From positions 484,029 through 548,028 of the forward strand of contig CAVPTI010000002.1 of the NCBI GenBank assembly GCA_963708775.1: a stretch of DNA of 64,000 nt. The letters are read 5' to 3'. The stretch comes from JAGVSR01 sp963708775. Lineage in GTDB: Bacteria > Pseudomonadota > Alphaproteobacteria > Rhizobiales > Hyphomicrobiaceae. A program made the position numbers and the translations under genes. Shown here piece after piece: positions 27,200 to 37,547 of this stretch. Below the pieces are notes generated by a model, which was given only the letters and a program-made list of their open reading frames with translations, was not told the DNA's origin and ran no database searches. The stretch's first letter is position 1. Each line of letters opens with the position of its first letter.

Positions 27200-27242
27200 G
27201 GCGCACGGCGACTCCGCTGGCGCGGAGCCGGCCGCCGTGCGC
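27200..27242. repeat. REP-like palindromic repeat, copy 2
   Basis: Identical over 43 bases to copy 1 and in the same orientation. The two copies together resemble a BIME-type pair. The spacer between them (27162-27199) again contains a partial CGGTCGCCGT motif but is otherwise unrelated. Confidence 0.85.
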
Positions 27243-27264
27243 GAAGAGCCGGCTTAAATGAGAA

Positions 27265-27292
27265 AAGGCCGGCCTCATTGCTGGGGCCGACC
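27265..27292 (-). terminator. Terminator of pccA
   Basis: Stem AGGTCGGCC/GGCCGGCCT (one G-T wobble) with a ten-base loop. On the minus strand it is followed by TTTTCTC, 27 bases past the pccA stop. It could also stop the convergent lysR transcript. Confidence 0.7.
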
Positions 27293-27318
27293 TCTACAGT
27301 CATCTGAAGTGCGAATGA

Positions 27319-29334
<2,016 letters not shown>

Positions 29335-29532
29335 CGCGGATGCGGTCCCGTCTTGGTTCTATAGGTAGAGAATGGGGGTCAGATCGACGGCTGGTTCTAG
29401 ACGCCTCTTTCCGTCACGTAAACGGGCAACATGGCGCGCCCGGAGCGCCTCGACAACCGGACGGGACCATCCTCGTTTGGCCACTCGCCCACGCCTGCGA
29501 AGCGTTAACATCGCCGGATTTCGAGATTCAAT

Positions 29533-29577
29533 CGAAAAATCGGCACGCCCGGCAGCACAGTGCAGCCGGGCGTGCCG
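29533..29577 (-). terminator. Terminator of the gene at 29606
   Basis: A 13-base perfect stem, CGGCACGCCCGGC with GCCGGGCGTGCCG, around an 11-base loop. On the minus strand it is followed by ATTTTTCG. It begins about 30 bases past the stop codon. The remainder of 29335-29605 holds no gene. Confidence 0.82.
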
Positions 29578-29605
29578 TTTCAGCGCAAATTAAAGCTGGC
29601 TGTGC

Positions 29606-30610
29606 TTAGGCCGCCGAGGTTCGGCGGATCAGGTCGACAAGCGCAGGATGCAACATCGTAGCTTCCCGGCGCAGGTAATCAATGAGGGCCAGTTCGGTGG
29701 GTGTCAGGCGGTCGTCGCGGGTCAGCCGCTCGACCAGCCAACTTGCCTCGCCTTCGGTGATTTCTTCATTGGTGATGATCTCGATCCGCTGCCGCTCGAG
29801 GCGGGCGAGCGCGCGCTCTTCCGAGCTTTGCTCACTGTACGTGTCCCAAACGCTTGCGAGGCTGCTGGTCGCCATCGCGTCCACGAAGTTGGACAGAGAG
29901 AGGTCGCCGCGGCGCTTCAGCCACGCATCGGAGCGCAAGGCTTCCTCGCGGCTCGGCGGCGCGTACCCAGAGGCCGCCAAAACCACGTTCGCCATCGCTT
30001 TAACGAATAGGTCCGTCCAGGCGGCATTGGGCGTGCCGGCGGCAACACTCTCTTCGATGGCAATCAGAACTTCGGCCTCGGCGCGGGTGACGGCAATGTT
30101 TCCATCGCCTCCGAAGGCATAGAGTACCCGCCGGACCAGATCGACCTCGGCGTCGGTGATCGTGCCCGTGGTGCGGGCTCCGCCTGTGCGCAGCGGGCCG
30201 TCGCCCTCGACGACCGCGCGCTTCACTTCATCGAGCGCGAAGCGAACGAGGCGCTCGGGGGACCAGCGGGCCGTATCCAGAACCTGAAGCAGAAGGTCGA
30301 GTTCGGTCTTCGTGCGCACCTTGCCTTCGGGGGCGATCATGGAGATCAGCCAGTCGGCGTTCGCAGCGGTAATGTAGCCCTCGGGCTCGGTTTGATTGAC
30401 GACGTAATCGCACAATGCCTGAACAAAGAATTGCGACCATGCCGCGTCCTGTACGGGACAGGTCTCATTTAGTCGGACCAGGGTCGTGGCTTCTTCGGGG
30501 GTGATGAGCCCGTCGTCGTAGAACTCCTGGCGCATGCGCAGGACGTCCTGCTCGCGGATGCTGCCGCGCGAAGAAATGGTGTCGACCGAAACCGACCGCA
30601 GAATGCTCAT
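29606..30610 (-). CDS. Conserved hypothetical protein with an internally duplicated helical domain
   Basis: 334 residues, no signal peptide or membrane segment, acidic and helical. An internal repeat is visible: residues about 35-75 (LITPEEATTLVRLNE then DAAWSQFFVQALCDYVV) match residues about 175-215 (AVTRAEAEVLIAIEE then NAAWTDLFVKAMANVVL). Each is next to a TITDAEV or ITAANAD-like helix, and a further ITEGEASWLVERL helix comes near the C-terminus. The pattern of short T/D-initiated helices recalls EF-hand-like or TerB-like bundles, but canonical calcium ligands are missing. Function unknown. Monocistronic with its own terminator. Confidence 0.7.
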   Translation of the reverse strand: MSILRSVSVDTISSRGSIREQDVLRMRQEFYDDGLITPEEATTLVRLNETCPVQDAAWSQFFVQALCDYVVNQTEPEGYITAANADWLISMIAPEGKVRTKTELDLLLQVLDTARWSPERLVRFALDEVKRAVVEGDGPLRTGGARTTGTITDAEVDLVRRVLYAFGGDGNIAVTRAEAEVLIAIEESVAAGTPNAAWTDLFVKAMANVVLAASGYAPPSREEALRSDAWLKRRGDLSLSNFVDAMATSSLASVWDTYSEQSSEERALARLERQRIEIITNEEITEGEASWLVERLTRDDRLTPTELALIDYLRREATMLHPALVDLIRRTSAA

Positions 30611-30744
30611 GTTACCCCGACCCGACTAAGACAAAAGCTCGAGGTCGAGGCTAGCGGTGGGGGCTTACCAAAGTGCTAAGCTGCGTTCTGTTCTGCGGCA
30701 CAAACCGCCAATGTTGCTTTCGTGCACCGCTGGACGTGTGGCGG

Positions 30745-30774
30745 CAAAAAAAGGCCGCCCCGGAGAGCGGCCTT
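30745..30774 (-). terminator. Terminator of the gene at 30812
   Basis: Stem AAGGCCGC/GCGGCCTT with a short loop, followed on the minus strand by TTTTT. A classic intrinsic terminator 38 bases past the stop. Confidence 0.85.
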
Positions 30775-30811
30775 GAGGTTCTGGGAGAAAGCTAGGGTTA
30801 CGGGGCGGGGT

Positions 30812-31162
30812 TCAGTTGCCGATGCGCGGGAGAAAGCGGCGGCGGCGGTTGTCGGTCTGCTCGGCCACGATGCGAGCTTCGGCTTGGTCCTGCAGGGTCT
30901 TGAGGACCCGCCTATCCTTACCTGAAAGGTGGCCATCAGATTTCAGTGACTGCTCGACCCGGACGATCTTCTGCTGCTCGGCGCGCAAACGGCGACCTTC
31001 CAGCCAGGTGATGCTGCCGGACTGGCGGCCCTGCTCGATGGTGAGACGCTGCTCGATCGAGCGCTGTTCGATTGAGTGGGCCGATGCGCCGGCCACGGAG
31101 GCCACGAGGGTGGAAGCCGCGAGGGTAGCGAGAGCGAGCGAGCGGGTCAGAGTGGTCGGCAT
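30812..31162 (-). CDS. Small secreted basic protein of unknown function
   Basis: 116 residues from ATG 31162; the frame is open further upstream but the signal peptide (LALATLAASTLVASVAGASA) starts here. The mature part has a tandem SIEQRSIEQR, a Gln/Arg-rich helix (LEGRRLRAEQQKIVRVEQSL), KDRRVLKTLQDQAEARIV and a very basic end (NRRRRFLPRIGN). It looks like the periplasmic helical family found as hypothetical proteins in Hyphomicrobiales. It has its own terminator. Confidence 0.68.
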   Translation of the reverse strand: MPTTLTRSLALATLAASTLVASVAGASAHSIEQRSIEQRLTIEQGRQSGSITWLEGRRLRAEQQKIVRVEQSLKSDGHLSGKDRRVLKTLQDQAEARIVAEQTDNRRRRFLPRIGN

Positions 31163-31313
31163 GGTGTCGTCTCCGTTGGATCTCTTTGATGGGGCGTGTC
31201 GCCCCGTCATGTGAGAAACCTTAGGAGATCACGGCTGAACCCGTTCTGAACCTCGTTTGCAGCTGTCGTTCATATTGCACTGGCCGCCGGCAGCACAGAT
31301 CGCCGGGTCCCGA

Positions 31314-31757
31314 TTACCGGCGCTGCATGCTGAACGTGGCATGTCCGGCGCTACCGGACAGATAGACGGTCTGACGCTTGCCGCTGACGATGATGCGAAT
31401 GCGGCCCGTGACGCCGAATTCCGGATTGTAAAACGTGCCGCCGAAGCGATTCTTCGTGTTCTGGCTGAGGATGGCCGTCTGCGAGACCTTGGCGGATGCG
31501 GTGGCACAGGTCGCTGACATGGCATAGGTGCGTCCACCGGCTGCGATGTAGGACGCTCGGCAGCGAGCTTTTTCGCGCGCACCGTTCGCCAGCGTGACTG
31601 TACCGCTGCCGCTCCAACTTCCGACGAGCTCGGCCGCGACGGCCGCTTTAACGGGTGCGATCGTCAGGACGACCGCGAGCAGTGTGCCTGCCGCGGCGAG
31701 GACTGCATATCGGACAGCCGCGGAATTGACGGGGAGAACGGCGGCGCGTGCGGACAT
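31314..31757 (-). CDS. Secreted beta-rich protein of unknown function
   Basis: 147 residues from ATG 31757, preferred over ATG 31769 because GGAG lies seven bases upstream. After the hydrophobic signal segment (YAVLAAAGTLLAVVLTIAPV, cleavage near AVAA) comes an all-beta domain: LVGSWSGSGTVTLANGAREK, ARCRASYIAAGGRTYAM, SATCATASAKVSQTA and SGSAGHATFSMQRR. The two cysteines probably pair. I recall many close relatives annotated as hypothetical proteins in Hyphomicrobiales, with a lipocalin-like strand pattern. Confidence 0.7.
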   Translation of the reverse strand: MSARAAVLPVNSAAVRYAVLAAAGTLLAVVLTIAPVKAAVAAELVGSWSGSGTVTLANGAREKARCRASYIAAGGRTYAMSATCATASAKVSQTAILSQNTKNRFGGTFYNPEFGVTGRIRIIVSGKRQTVYLSGSAGHATFSMQRR

Positions 31758-31852
31758 GGAAATCTCCATTGCTCCCGGACCTTAGCCAAGATCACGGTCT
31801 TGCTACTGATAAGATCGGCACGGCCGCATGGTTCCGCAACCGCTTGAGGCCA

Positions 31853-31888
31853 ACAAAAAAGCGCGCCGCGAATGAATCGCGGCGCGCC
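31853..31888 (-). terminator. Terminator of clpSA
   Basis: Perfect stem GCGCGCCGCGA/TCGCGGCGCGC with a short loop, followed on the minus strand by TTTTTTG, 44 bases past the clpA stop. Confidence 0.88.
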
Positions 31889-31931
31889 AATAATAACGCG
31901 AGTCGTCCCGTTGCGGATCGCCGCAGCTCTC

Positions 31932-34379
31932 TTACTCGTCCTTCTTTCGCGGCACGCCGGGAACAGAGCCCGACGGGCGTGCCGGCTTATCCTTCTTTTC
32001 CTTTGGACCCGGCAGAGCCTTGCGCGGTGCGAGGTCGGCGAGCGCCGTCTCCGGCTCGTCGTCGTCGTCGTCCGTTGTTTCGGGCTTGCGGCTGCCCGGC
32101 TCGGCTGGGATGAATTCGAAGACGAGGCGCTTCTCGAGCCCGGTGCCTTCCAAGTCGATCTTCACGATTCCGCCGTGCTCGAGCTTGCCGAAGAGAAGTT
32201 CATCGGCAAGCGGCTTCTTGATGTGTTCCTGGATCACGCGGCCAAGCGGACGCGCGCCGAACTTCTCGTCGTAGCCGATTTCGCCAATCCATTTGCGCGC
32301 GGCATCCGTGAGTTCGATGGTAACCGAGCGCTCGGAAAGCTGGGCTTCCAACTGGAAGATGAACTTGTCGACCACCTTGGCGATAACCTCGGGCGGCAGA
32401 CCACCGAAGGGGATCACCGCATCGAGACGGTTGCGGAATTCCGGCGTGAACATCCGGTTGACGGCTTCCGTATCCTCGCCTTCGCGACGGCCGCGCTCGA
32501 AGCCCATGGGGGGCTTGGCCATGTCGGTGGCACCCGCATTCGTCGTCATGATGAGGATGACGTTGCGGAAGTCGACCGACTTGCCGGAGTGGTCCGTCAG
32601 CTTGCCATGGTCCATGACCTGCAACAGAATATTGTAGAGGTCCGGGTGCGCCTTCTCGATTTCGTCGAGGAGCAGCACCGAATGGGGATGCTGGTCGACG
32701 CCATCCGTCAAAAGACCGCCCTGGTCGAAGCCGACATAGCCCGGAGGAGCGCCGATCAGACGCGAGACCGAGTGCTTCTCCATGTATTCCGACATGTCGA
32801 AGCGCAGCAATTCGACGCCGAGCAAGTTGGCGAGCTGCTTTGCGACTTCCGTTTTACCGACGCCGGTGGGGCCCGAGAACAGGTAGCAGCCGATCGGCTT
32901 TTCCGGTTCGCGCAGGCCGGCACGGGCGAGCTTGATCGCCGAGGCCAGAGCCGAGATCGCTTTGTCCTGGCCGAACACGAGCCGCTTCAGGTCGCGGTCG
33001 ATGTTCTGGAGGACATCGGCGTCGGTCTTGGACACGGTCTTTGGTGGGATCCGCGCCATCGTGGCGATCGTCGCTTCGATCTCCTTGACGGTGATCTTCT
33101 TCTTGCGCTTCGCCTCCACCACGAGCATTTGCGCCGCACCCGACTCGTCGATCACGTCGATCGCCTTGTCCGGCAGCTTGCGGTCGTGGATGTAGCGGGC
33201 AGCCAGTTCCACCGCCGCTTTGATGGCGTCGTTGGTGTACTTGAGCTTGTGGTACTCCTCGAAGTACGGCTTCAGGCCCTTCAGGATCTCGATCGCATCG
33301 GCCACAGTCGGCTCGTTGACATCGATCTTCTGGAAGCGGCGGACGAGCGCACGATCCTTTTCGAAGTGCTGGCGATATTCCTTGTAGGTCGTCGAACCGA
33401 TGCAGCGGAGGGCACCCGACTGGAGTGCGGGCTTCAGCAAGTTGGAGGCATCCATCGCGCCGCCCGAGGTCGCGCCCGCACCGATGACGGTGTGGATTTC
33501 ATCGATGAAGAGCACGGCGCCTGGATAGGCTTCGGCTTCCTTCATGACGGCCTTCAGGCGTTCCTCGAAGTCGCCGCGGTAGCGCGTGCCGGCGAGCAAC
33601 GAGCCCATGTCGAGCGCGAAGATCGTGGCGTCGCGCAGGACCTCGGGGACTTCGCCGCGGATGATCTTACGGGCGAGACCCTCGGCGATCGCTGTTTTGC
33701 CCACGCCGGGGTCGCCGACGAGGAGCGGATTGTTCTTCTGGCGGCGGCAGAGCACCTGGATCGTGCGCAGCACCTCCGGCTCACGGCCGATCAACGGATC
33801 GATCTTGCCGTCACGGGCCTTGCGATTGAGGTTGACGCAATAAGTATTGAGTGCGTCCTGCTGGCCCTTCTTGTCCTCTCCCGTTTCCGTTTGCTCGTTC
33901 TCCTCTGCACCCCGCACAACGCGGGGTTCCGACATGCCGGGACGTTTCGCGATACCGTGACTGATGTATTGGACGGCATCGAAGCGCGTCATGTCCTGCT
34001 CTTGCAGGAAGAACGCTGCATGGCTTTCGCGCTCTGCGAAGATCGCGACCAGCACGTTGGCGCCGGTGACCTCTTCGCGACCCGACGACTGAACGTGGAC
34101 CACGGCGCGATGGATCACGCGCTGAAAGCCAGGCGTCGGAGAGGCTTCCGACACCGACTTGGATGTGATCGCCGTAAACTCGCTGTCCAAATACTCCGTG
34201 ATGCGTGCGCGCAGCCGATCGACGTCGACATTGCATGCCCGCATCACAGCGGCTGCGTCACGATCTTCAATCAGGGCGGCGAGCAGATGCTCCAACGTCG
34301 CGTATTCATGGCTGCGTTGGTTGGCATGCTCGAGCGCACGATGAAGGGTGATCTCTAGATTTTTCGAGAAGGACGGCAC
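31932..34379 (-). CDS. clpA: ATP-dependent Clp protease ATP-binding subunit ClpA
   Basis: 815 residues. An N-terminal double Clp repeat (residues 1-145) binds ClpS. AAA1 has Walker A GDPGVGKTAIAEGLA and Walker B VLFIDEIHTVIGAG. AAA2 has GPTGVGKTEVAKQLA and VLLLDEIEKAHPD. No long coiled-coil middle domain is present, which separates ClpA from ClpB and ClpC. The C-terminal tail after residue 750 is Pro/Lys/Asp-rich and typical of alphaproteobacterial ClpA. It unfolds N-degron and other substrates for ClpP. clpS lies seven bases upstream. Confidence 0.97.
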   Translation of the reverse strand: MPSFSKNLEITLHRALEHANQRSHEYATLEHLLAALIEDRDAAAVMRACNVDVDRLRARITEYLDSEFTAITSKSVSEASPTPGFQRVIHRAVVHVQSSGREEVTGANVLVAIFAERESHAAFFLQEQDMTRFDAVQYISHGIAKRPGMSEPRVVRGAEENEQTETGEDKKGQQDALNTYCVNLNRKARDGKIDPLIGREPEVLRTIQVLCRRQKNNPLLVGDPGVGKTAIAEGLARKIIRGEVPEVLRDATIFALDMGSLLAGTRYRGDFEERLKAVMKEAEAYPGAVLFIDEIHTVIGAGATSGGAMDASNLLKPALQSGALRCIGSTTYKEYRQHFEKDRALVRRFQKIDVNEPTVADAIEILKGLKPYFEEYHKLKYTNDAIKAAVELAARYIHDRKLPDKAIDVIDESGAAQMLVVEAKRKKKITVKEIEATIATMARIPPKTVSKTDADVLQNIDRDLKRLVFGQDKAISALASAIKLARAGLREPEKPIGCYLFSGPTGVGKTEVAKQLANLLGVELLRFDMSEYMEKHSVSRLIGAPPGYVGFDQGGLLTDGVDQHPHSVLLLDEIEKAHPDLYNILLQVMDHGKLTDHSGKSVDFRNVILIMTTNAGATDMAKPPMGFERGRREGEDTEAVNRMFTPEFRNRLDAVIPFGGLPPEVIAKVVDKFIFQLEAQLSERSVTIELTDAARKWIGEIGYDEKFGARPLGRVIQEHIKKPLADELLFGKLEHGGIVKIDLEGTGLEKRLVFEFIPAEPGSRKPETTDDDDDEPETALADLAPRKALPGPKEKKDKPARPSGSVPGVPRKKDE

Positions 34380-34386
34380 GTTTGAC

Positions 34387-34749
34387 CTACTCTTTCTCCA
34401 GGGTGCATTTCAGAGGGTGCCCGTGCTGGCGCGAGAAGTCCATCACCAATGTCACTTTGGCTTCAGCCACTTCGTAAGTGAACACGCCACATATACCGAC
34501 ACCCTTGCGGTGAACTGTCAGCATGATGTCGGTCGCTTCCTGGCGGCCTTTCTGGAAGAACTTCTCAAGCACGTGCACGACGAATTCCATCGGCGTGTAG
34601 TCGTCGTTCAGGAGTAGAACTTTATAGAGCGACGGCTTCTTTGTTTTCGGCCGTGTCTTGGTGACGATACCTGTTTTGCCCTGATCGCCGTCGCCACCCT
34701 GCCCCTGGTCCTTGTCCGGACCAGCAGCCCGCGGCCGCCCGTCGATCAT
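34387..34749 (-). CDS. clpS: ATP-dependent Clp protease adaptor ClpS
   Basis: 120 residues from ATG 34749 (the GTG or ATG further up adds seven residues). A Gly/Asp/Gln-rich disordered head is followed by the ClpS core: YKVLLLNDDYTPMEFVVHVL (N-degron pocket Asn-Asp and Met), HRKGVGICGVFTYEVAE and a C-terminal CTLEKE. It delivers proteins with bulky N-terminal residues to ClpA. Co-transcribed with clpA. Confidence 0.96.
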   Translation of the reverse strand: MIDGRPRAAGPDKDQGQGGDGDQGKTGIVTKTRPKTKKPSLYKVLLLNDDYTPMEFVVHVLEKFFQKGRQEATDIMLTVHRKGVGICGVFTYEVAEAKVTLVMDFSRQHGHPLKCTLEKE

Positions 34750-35010
34750 GCCATGCCACACTTCTCCCATGCCCTCGATCGTGCCCGTGTTCGTGGCCTT
34801 ATCGGCTCAACGGTTTCTGTTCTCAATCCGCACTGCCTCGAACGGCCAGCGCGGCTGTTAGTTCAATCCATCCGCGGGGCCGCGGCAAGTCCCCAGCGAT
34901 TTCCCAGTTCTAGCCGATGGTACTACGTACGGTCAGCCAGACCCGTCTGGATGCGAAGTCAGGACTGGCTCCTATGGGCAGCCAACAGATGTGGGGATTG
35001 ACTGCGACGC
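34750..35010. other. Gap between the clpS start and the phasin terminator
   Basis: About 260 bases with no credible gene on either strand. It presumably contains the clpS promoter on the minus strand. No repeat or RNA gene was recognised. Confidence 0.45.
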
Positions 35011-35040
35011 AAAAAAGGCCCGGGCTCACGAGCCCGGACC
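35011..35040 (-). terminator. Terminator of the phasin gene
   Basis: Stem GTCCGGGCTC/GAGCCCGGGC type hairpin (GGCCCGGGCTC paired across CAC), followed on the minus strand by TTTTTTG, 37 bases past the stop. Confidence 0.85.
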
Positions 35041-35076
35041 TCTATCTTTCGGAGGATCCGCCTCAGCGGCGCCAGT

Positions 35077-35400
35077 TTAGCGAGCTCCCGGGAACACGCC
35101 TGGCTTGAAGGCATCCTTGGCAATGGACTGATACATGGCGCCGATCTTGGACATCTGCTGCATGTAGTCTTCATAGGCACGCTTGGCGTAGGTCGTCTGA
35201 ATTTCCATGGCCTGCTCAACCGATTTGGCGGCGACCAGTTTCTCGAAGGCTGCGGTGCTGTCTTCAAAAGCGCGCTTGGAATAGTCGGTCATTTCGCTCG
35301 CGATGGCCTGCCAGCTCTTATTCCAGTCACCCATCATCTTCATGTAGCCTTCCATGCCGGTCTGGCCGAGCTTCTGAAAATCCTGGAAATTGTTGATCAT
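35077..35400 (-). CDS. Phasin family protein (polyhydroxyalkanoate granule-associated)
   Basis: 107 residues from ATG 35400 (GGCGG and AGAGGCGG upstream). Entirely helical and amphipathic: GYMKMMGDWNKSWQAIASEM, DYSKRAFEDSTAAFEKLVAA and MEIQTTYAKRAYEDYMQQM match Phasin_2 proteins of alphaproteobacteria. Phasins coat PHB granules and limit coalescence. A probable PhaR operator lies about 85-125 bases upstream. Has its own terminator. Confidence 0.92.
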   Translation of the reverse strand: MINNFQDFQKLGQTGMEGYMKMMGDWNKSWQAIASEMTDYSKRAFEDSTAAFEKLVAAKSVEQAMEIQTTYAKRAYEDYMQQMSKIGAMYQSIAKDAFKPGVFPGAR

Positions 35401-35483
35401 GGGTGTCCGCCTCTCTGGTTGAAGCCGGGCAACGCCGCCCGGTTGCATTGCACCGCTCAAATTGAGCTAGGCGCCCACTATAG

Positions 35484-35524
35484 CTGCACCGCAGCATAAC
35501 AAAAGCAAAAATATCGCATTGCAG
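35484..35524. promoter_or_regulatory. Probable tandem PhaR operator upstream of the phasin gene
   Basis: CTGCACCGCAG at 35484-35494 fits the CTGC-N3-GCAG inverted repeat that I recall as the PhaR site in Rhodobacter and Paracoccus. TCGCATTGCAG at 35514-35524 matches the second half perfectly and the first half in part. The two sites are exactly 30 bases apart, about three helical turns, so dimers would sit on one face. PhaR represses phaP and is released by PHB. The rest of 35401-35750 holds no gene. Confidence 0.55.
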
Positions 35525-35750
35525 CAAAATGAGTTGGTTCTGCACTGTGTTTACCCTAATGAAGGTGCTTTGCGCTAGCGTGAAAAGCAAATGAGACAGG
35601 CGCAAGTCCCATCCCGGCCCCAAAGCCGCCCACAAGGTAGGCTTTGTAGGTGAACGGAGGGGCGTGGTTGGGGACGGCAGATGCTTCTGTCGGGCCTAAT
35701 CCAAGCGACCTCGAAAAGAGACAGGTTCAGGCTTTTGTAGGCGTTACACC

Positions 35751-37544
35751 GTGCGTCGATATTGGTGGGTCGTGATCGCGTCTCTAATGGGGGCGCTTGT
35801 CTCAGTCGCGTTGGCGGTCCCTGCGTCGGCGGCCGAAAAGGCGTCTGCGATGGTCATCGACGCGAACACCGGGCGTGTTCTGCACGACAATGCCGGCAGT
35901 GAGCCGCGCTATCCTGCTTCACTCACCAAAATGATGACGCTGTATCTCGCCTTCGAAACGATCGAGGCAGGACGGCTTCAGTTTTCGACCCCTATTTCGG
36001 TCAGCGAACATGCAGCGGCGGCGGCGCCCTCCAAGATCGGCCTTGATGCCGGATCCGAAATTGCGCTCCGCGATGCCATCAAGGCTCTGATCGTGAAGTC
36101 TGCAAACGATATGGCCATCGCCATCGCGGAGAAGATTAGCGGGAGTGAAGAGGCGTTCGCACGCCTGATGACCAAACGGGCGCGCCAGATCGGAATGCGG
36201 GATACGACGTTCCGTAATGCCTCCGGTCTACCAGACCCTGAGCAGGTGACGACCGCGCGCGACATGCTCACGCTTGCCATGCGGCTGCAGGACGATTTCC
36301 CCCAGCACTACCGTCTGTTCTCAACGCGTTCGTTCAGCTACGGCGGCAAGACATACCGGACACACAACGCGTTGCTCGGCCAATTCCCAGGCGTCGACGG
36401 CATTAAGACCGGCTATACGCGCGCGTCCGGCTTCAATCTCGTGTCATCATATAAGGCCGGCGGCAAGTATGTGGTGGGCGCTGTCTTCGGCGGGGCGAGC
36501 GCAGGCCTGCGCGATGCGCACATGCGCATGCTTCTCGCCCGTGGCATCGAAAAAGCGTCGGCCGAGCGGACGCGCAAGGCAACGCCGCAATTGATTGCGG
36601 AAGCCAAGCCCGCGGAGCGACCGTCGCCGAACCCGGTCAAGAAGCCGTCGCCTCCGGCCGCACCGAAGCCCTCTCCTGTTTCAGTTGGGAGTGAAGAGCC
36701 GTCGTCGACGACGGATGTTCCGGCTGCTGCTGTCGAGCAGACTGAGCGGGCGGCTCCCAAGATCGACATTGCAAAGGTAAAGACGGTTTCGGTGCTGGCT
36801 TCGGCTTCGAGCGAAGAGAAGACCCAGACGAACAGTCTTCCTGTCCAAGACACGGCTGCGACACCGACACTTCCGCAAGCCCCTGCTCCGCTAACGTTCG
36901 CGACAACGACCGCGCGTCCCGACTTCGCTGCGTTGAAAGCGCAGCTTGCCGCGCGTGTGGCATCGGAACCGACGGACGCGGAAGCCGGACGCACATCCTT
37001 TGCACCCGCCAGCGTTGCGCCTCCGGCTGAGACACCGGCACGTGAAACAGAAACGGTCATGGCTAAGCCTGAAAGTCTCGGCCGGCCGCCGTCTACGCTG
37101 CAGGCTCAGTTGGCCAGCTTTGCAACTGAAGGCAGCAATCAATCAAACTCGTTCGGCGCCGTTGCCGAGAAGCCGGCTCTACAGACGGCTGTGGCCGATC
37201 TCCCCGCCCCGGTGCCGGTTCCCGTTTCGACAGGCACGTCGCGGAACCTGAGCCGTAACAGTTCGCCAGCTTCGCTTCCTGCTGCGTCGCCGGTCAGTTC
37301 CGGATTCCATGTGCAAATTGGCGTTTATGGCTCGACGTCCGACGCGGAGCGCGCCATGGCTGCTGCAAAAACAAAAGCCGGTGACGTGCTGGCGGCAAGT
37401 TCGCCCGTCGCGATACCGATTACAAAGGGCGAGAAGCAACTCTATCGCGCACGGTTTGCCGGATTCGACAGCGCTTCGGCTGCCAACGCGTGCAACGAGC
37501 TTCGCCGCAACGGGCTCGACTGCTTCGTCACCCGTGCCAATTGA
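35751..37544 (+). CDS. D-alanyl-D-alanine carboxypeptidase (S11) with C-terminal SPOR domain
   Basis: 597 residues, GTG start at 35751 directly before a signal peptide (VVIASLMGALVSVALAVPAS). The penicillin-binding domain carries the three active-site motifs: SLTK (in RYPASLTKMMTLYLAFE), SAN (KSANDMAIAIAE) and KTG (GIKTGYTRASGFN). A Pro/Ala-rich linker of about 250 residues leads to a SPOR domain at the end (GFHVQIGVYGSTSDAERAM, then ARFAGFDSASAANACNEL), which binds denuded septal glycan. So it trims stem peptides and is probably targeted to the division site. Long-linker S11-SPOR fusions are usual in Hyphomicrobiales. Confidence 0.94.
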   Translation: MRRYWWVVIASLMGALVSVALAVPASAAEKASAMVIDANTGRVLHDNAGSEPRYPASLTKMMTLYLAFETIEAGRLQFSTPISVSEHAAAAAPSKIGLDAGSEIALRDAIKALIVKSANDMAIAIAEKISGSEEAFARLMTKRARQIGMRDTTFRNASGLPDPEQVTTARDMLTLAMRLQDDFPQHYRLFSTRSFSYGGKTYRTHNALLGQFPGVDGIKTGYTRASGFNLVSSYKAGGKYVVGAVFGGASAGLRDAHMRMLLARGIEKASAERTRKATPQLIAEAKPAERPSPNPVKKPSPPAAPKPSPVSVGSEEPSSTTDVPAAAVEQTERAAPKIDIAKVKTVSVLASASSEEKTQTNSLPVQDTAATPTLPQAPAPLTFATTTARPDFAALKAQLAARVASEPTDAEAGRTSFAPASVAPPAETPARETETVMAKPESLGRPPSTLQAQLASFATEGSNQSNSFGAVAEKPALQTAVADLPAPVPVPVSTGTSRNLSRNSSPASLPAASPVSSGFHVQIGVYGSTSDAERAMAAAKTKAGDVLAASSPVAIPITKGEKQLYRARFAGFDSASAANACNELRRNGLDCFVTRAN

Positions 37545-37547
37545 GAT

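Noticed and set aside
27119..27242. CRISPR array
   Set aside because: Only two palindromic copies with no regular spacers and related copies elsewhere; a REP-like element fits better.
29340..29609. 89-codon open frame on the plus strand between pccA and the gene at 29606
   Set aside because: It runs through a strong terminator hairpin and has no protein-like composition.
31872..34358. 828-codon open frame on the plus strand
   Set aside because: Exactly antisense to clpA. The composition is that of a GC-rich shadow frame, with no recognisable domain or ribosome site.
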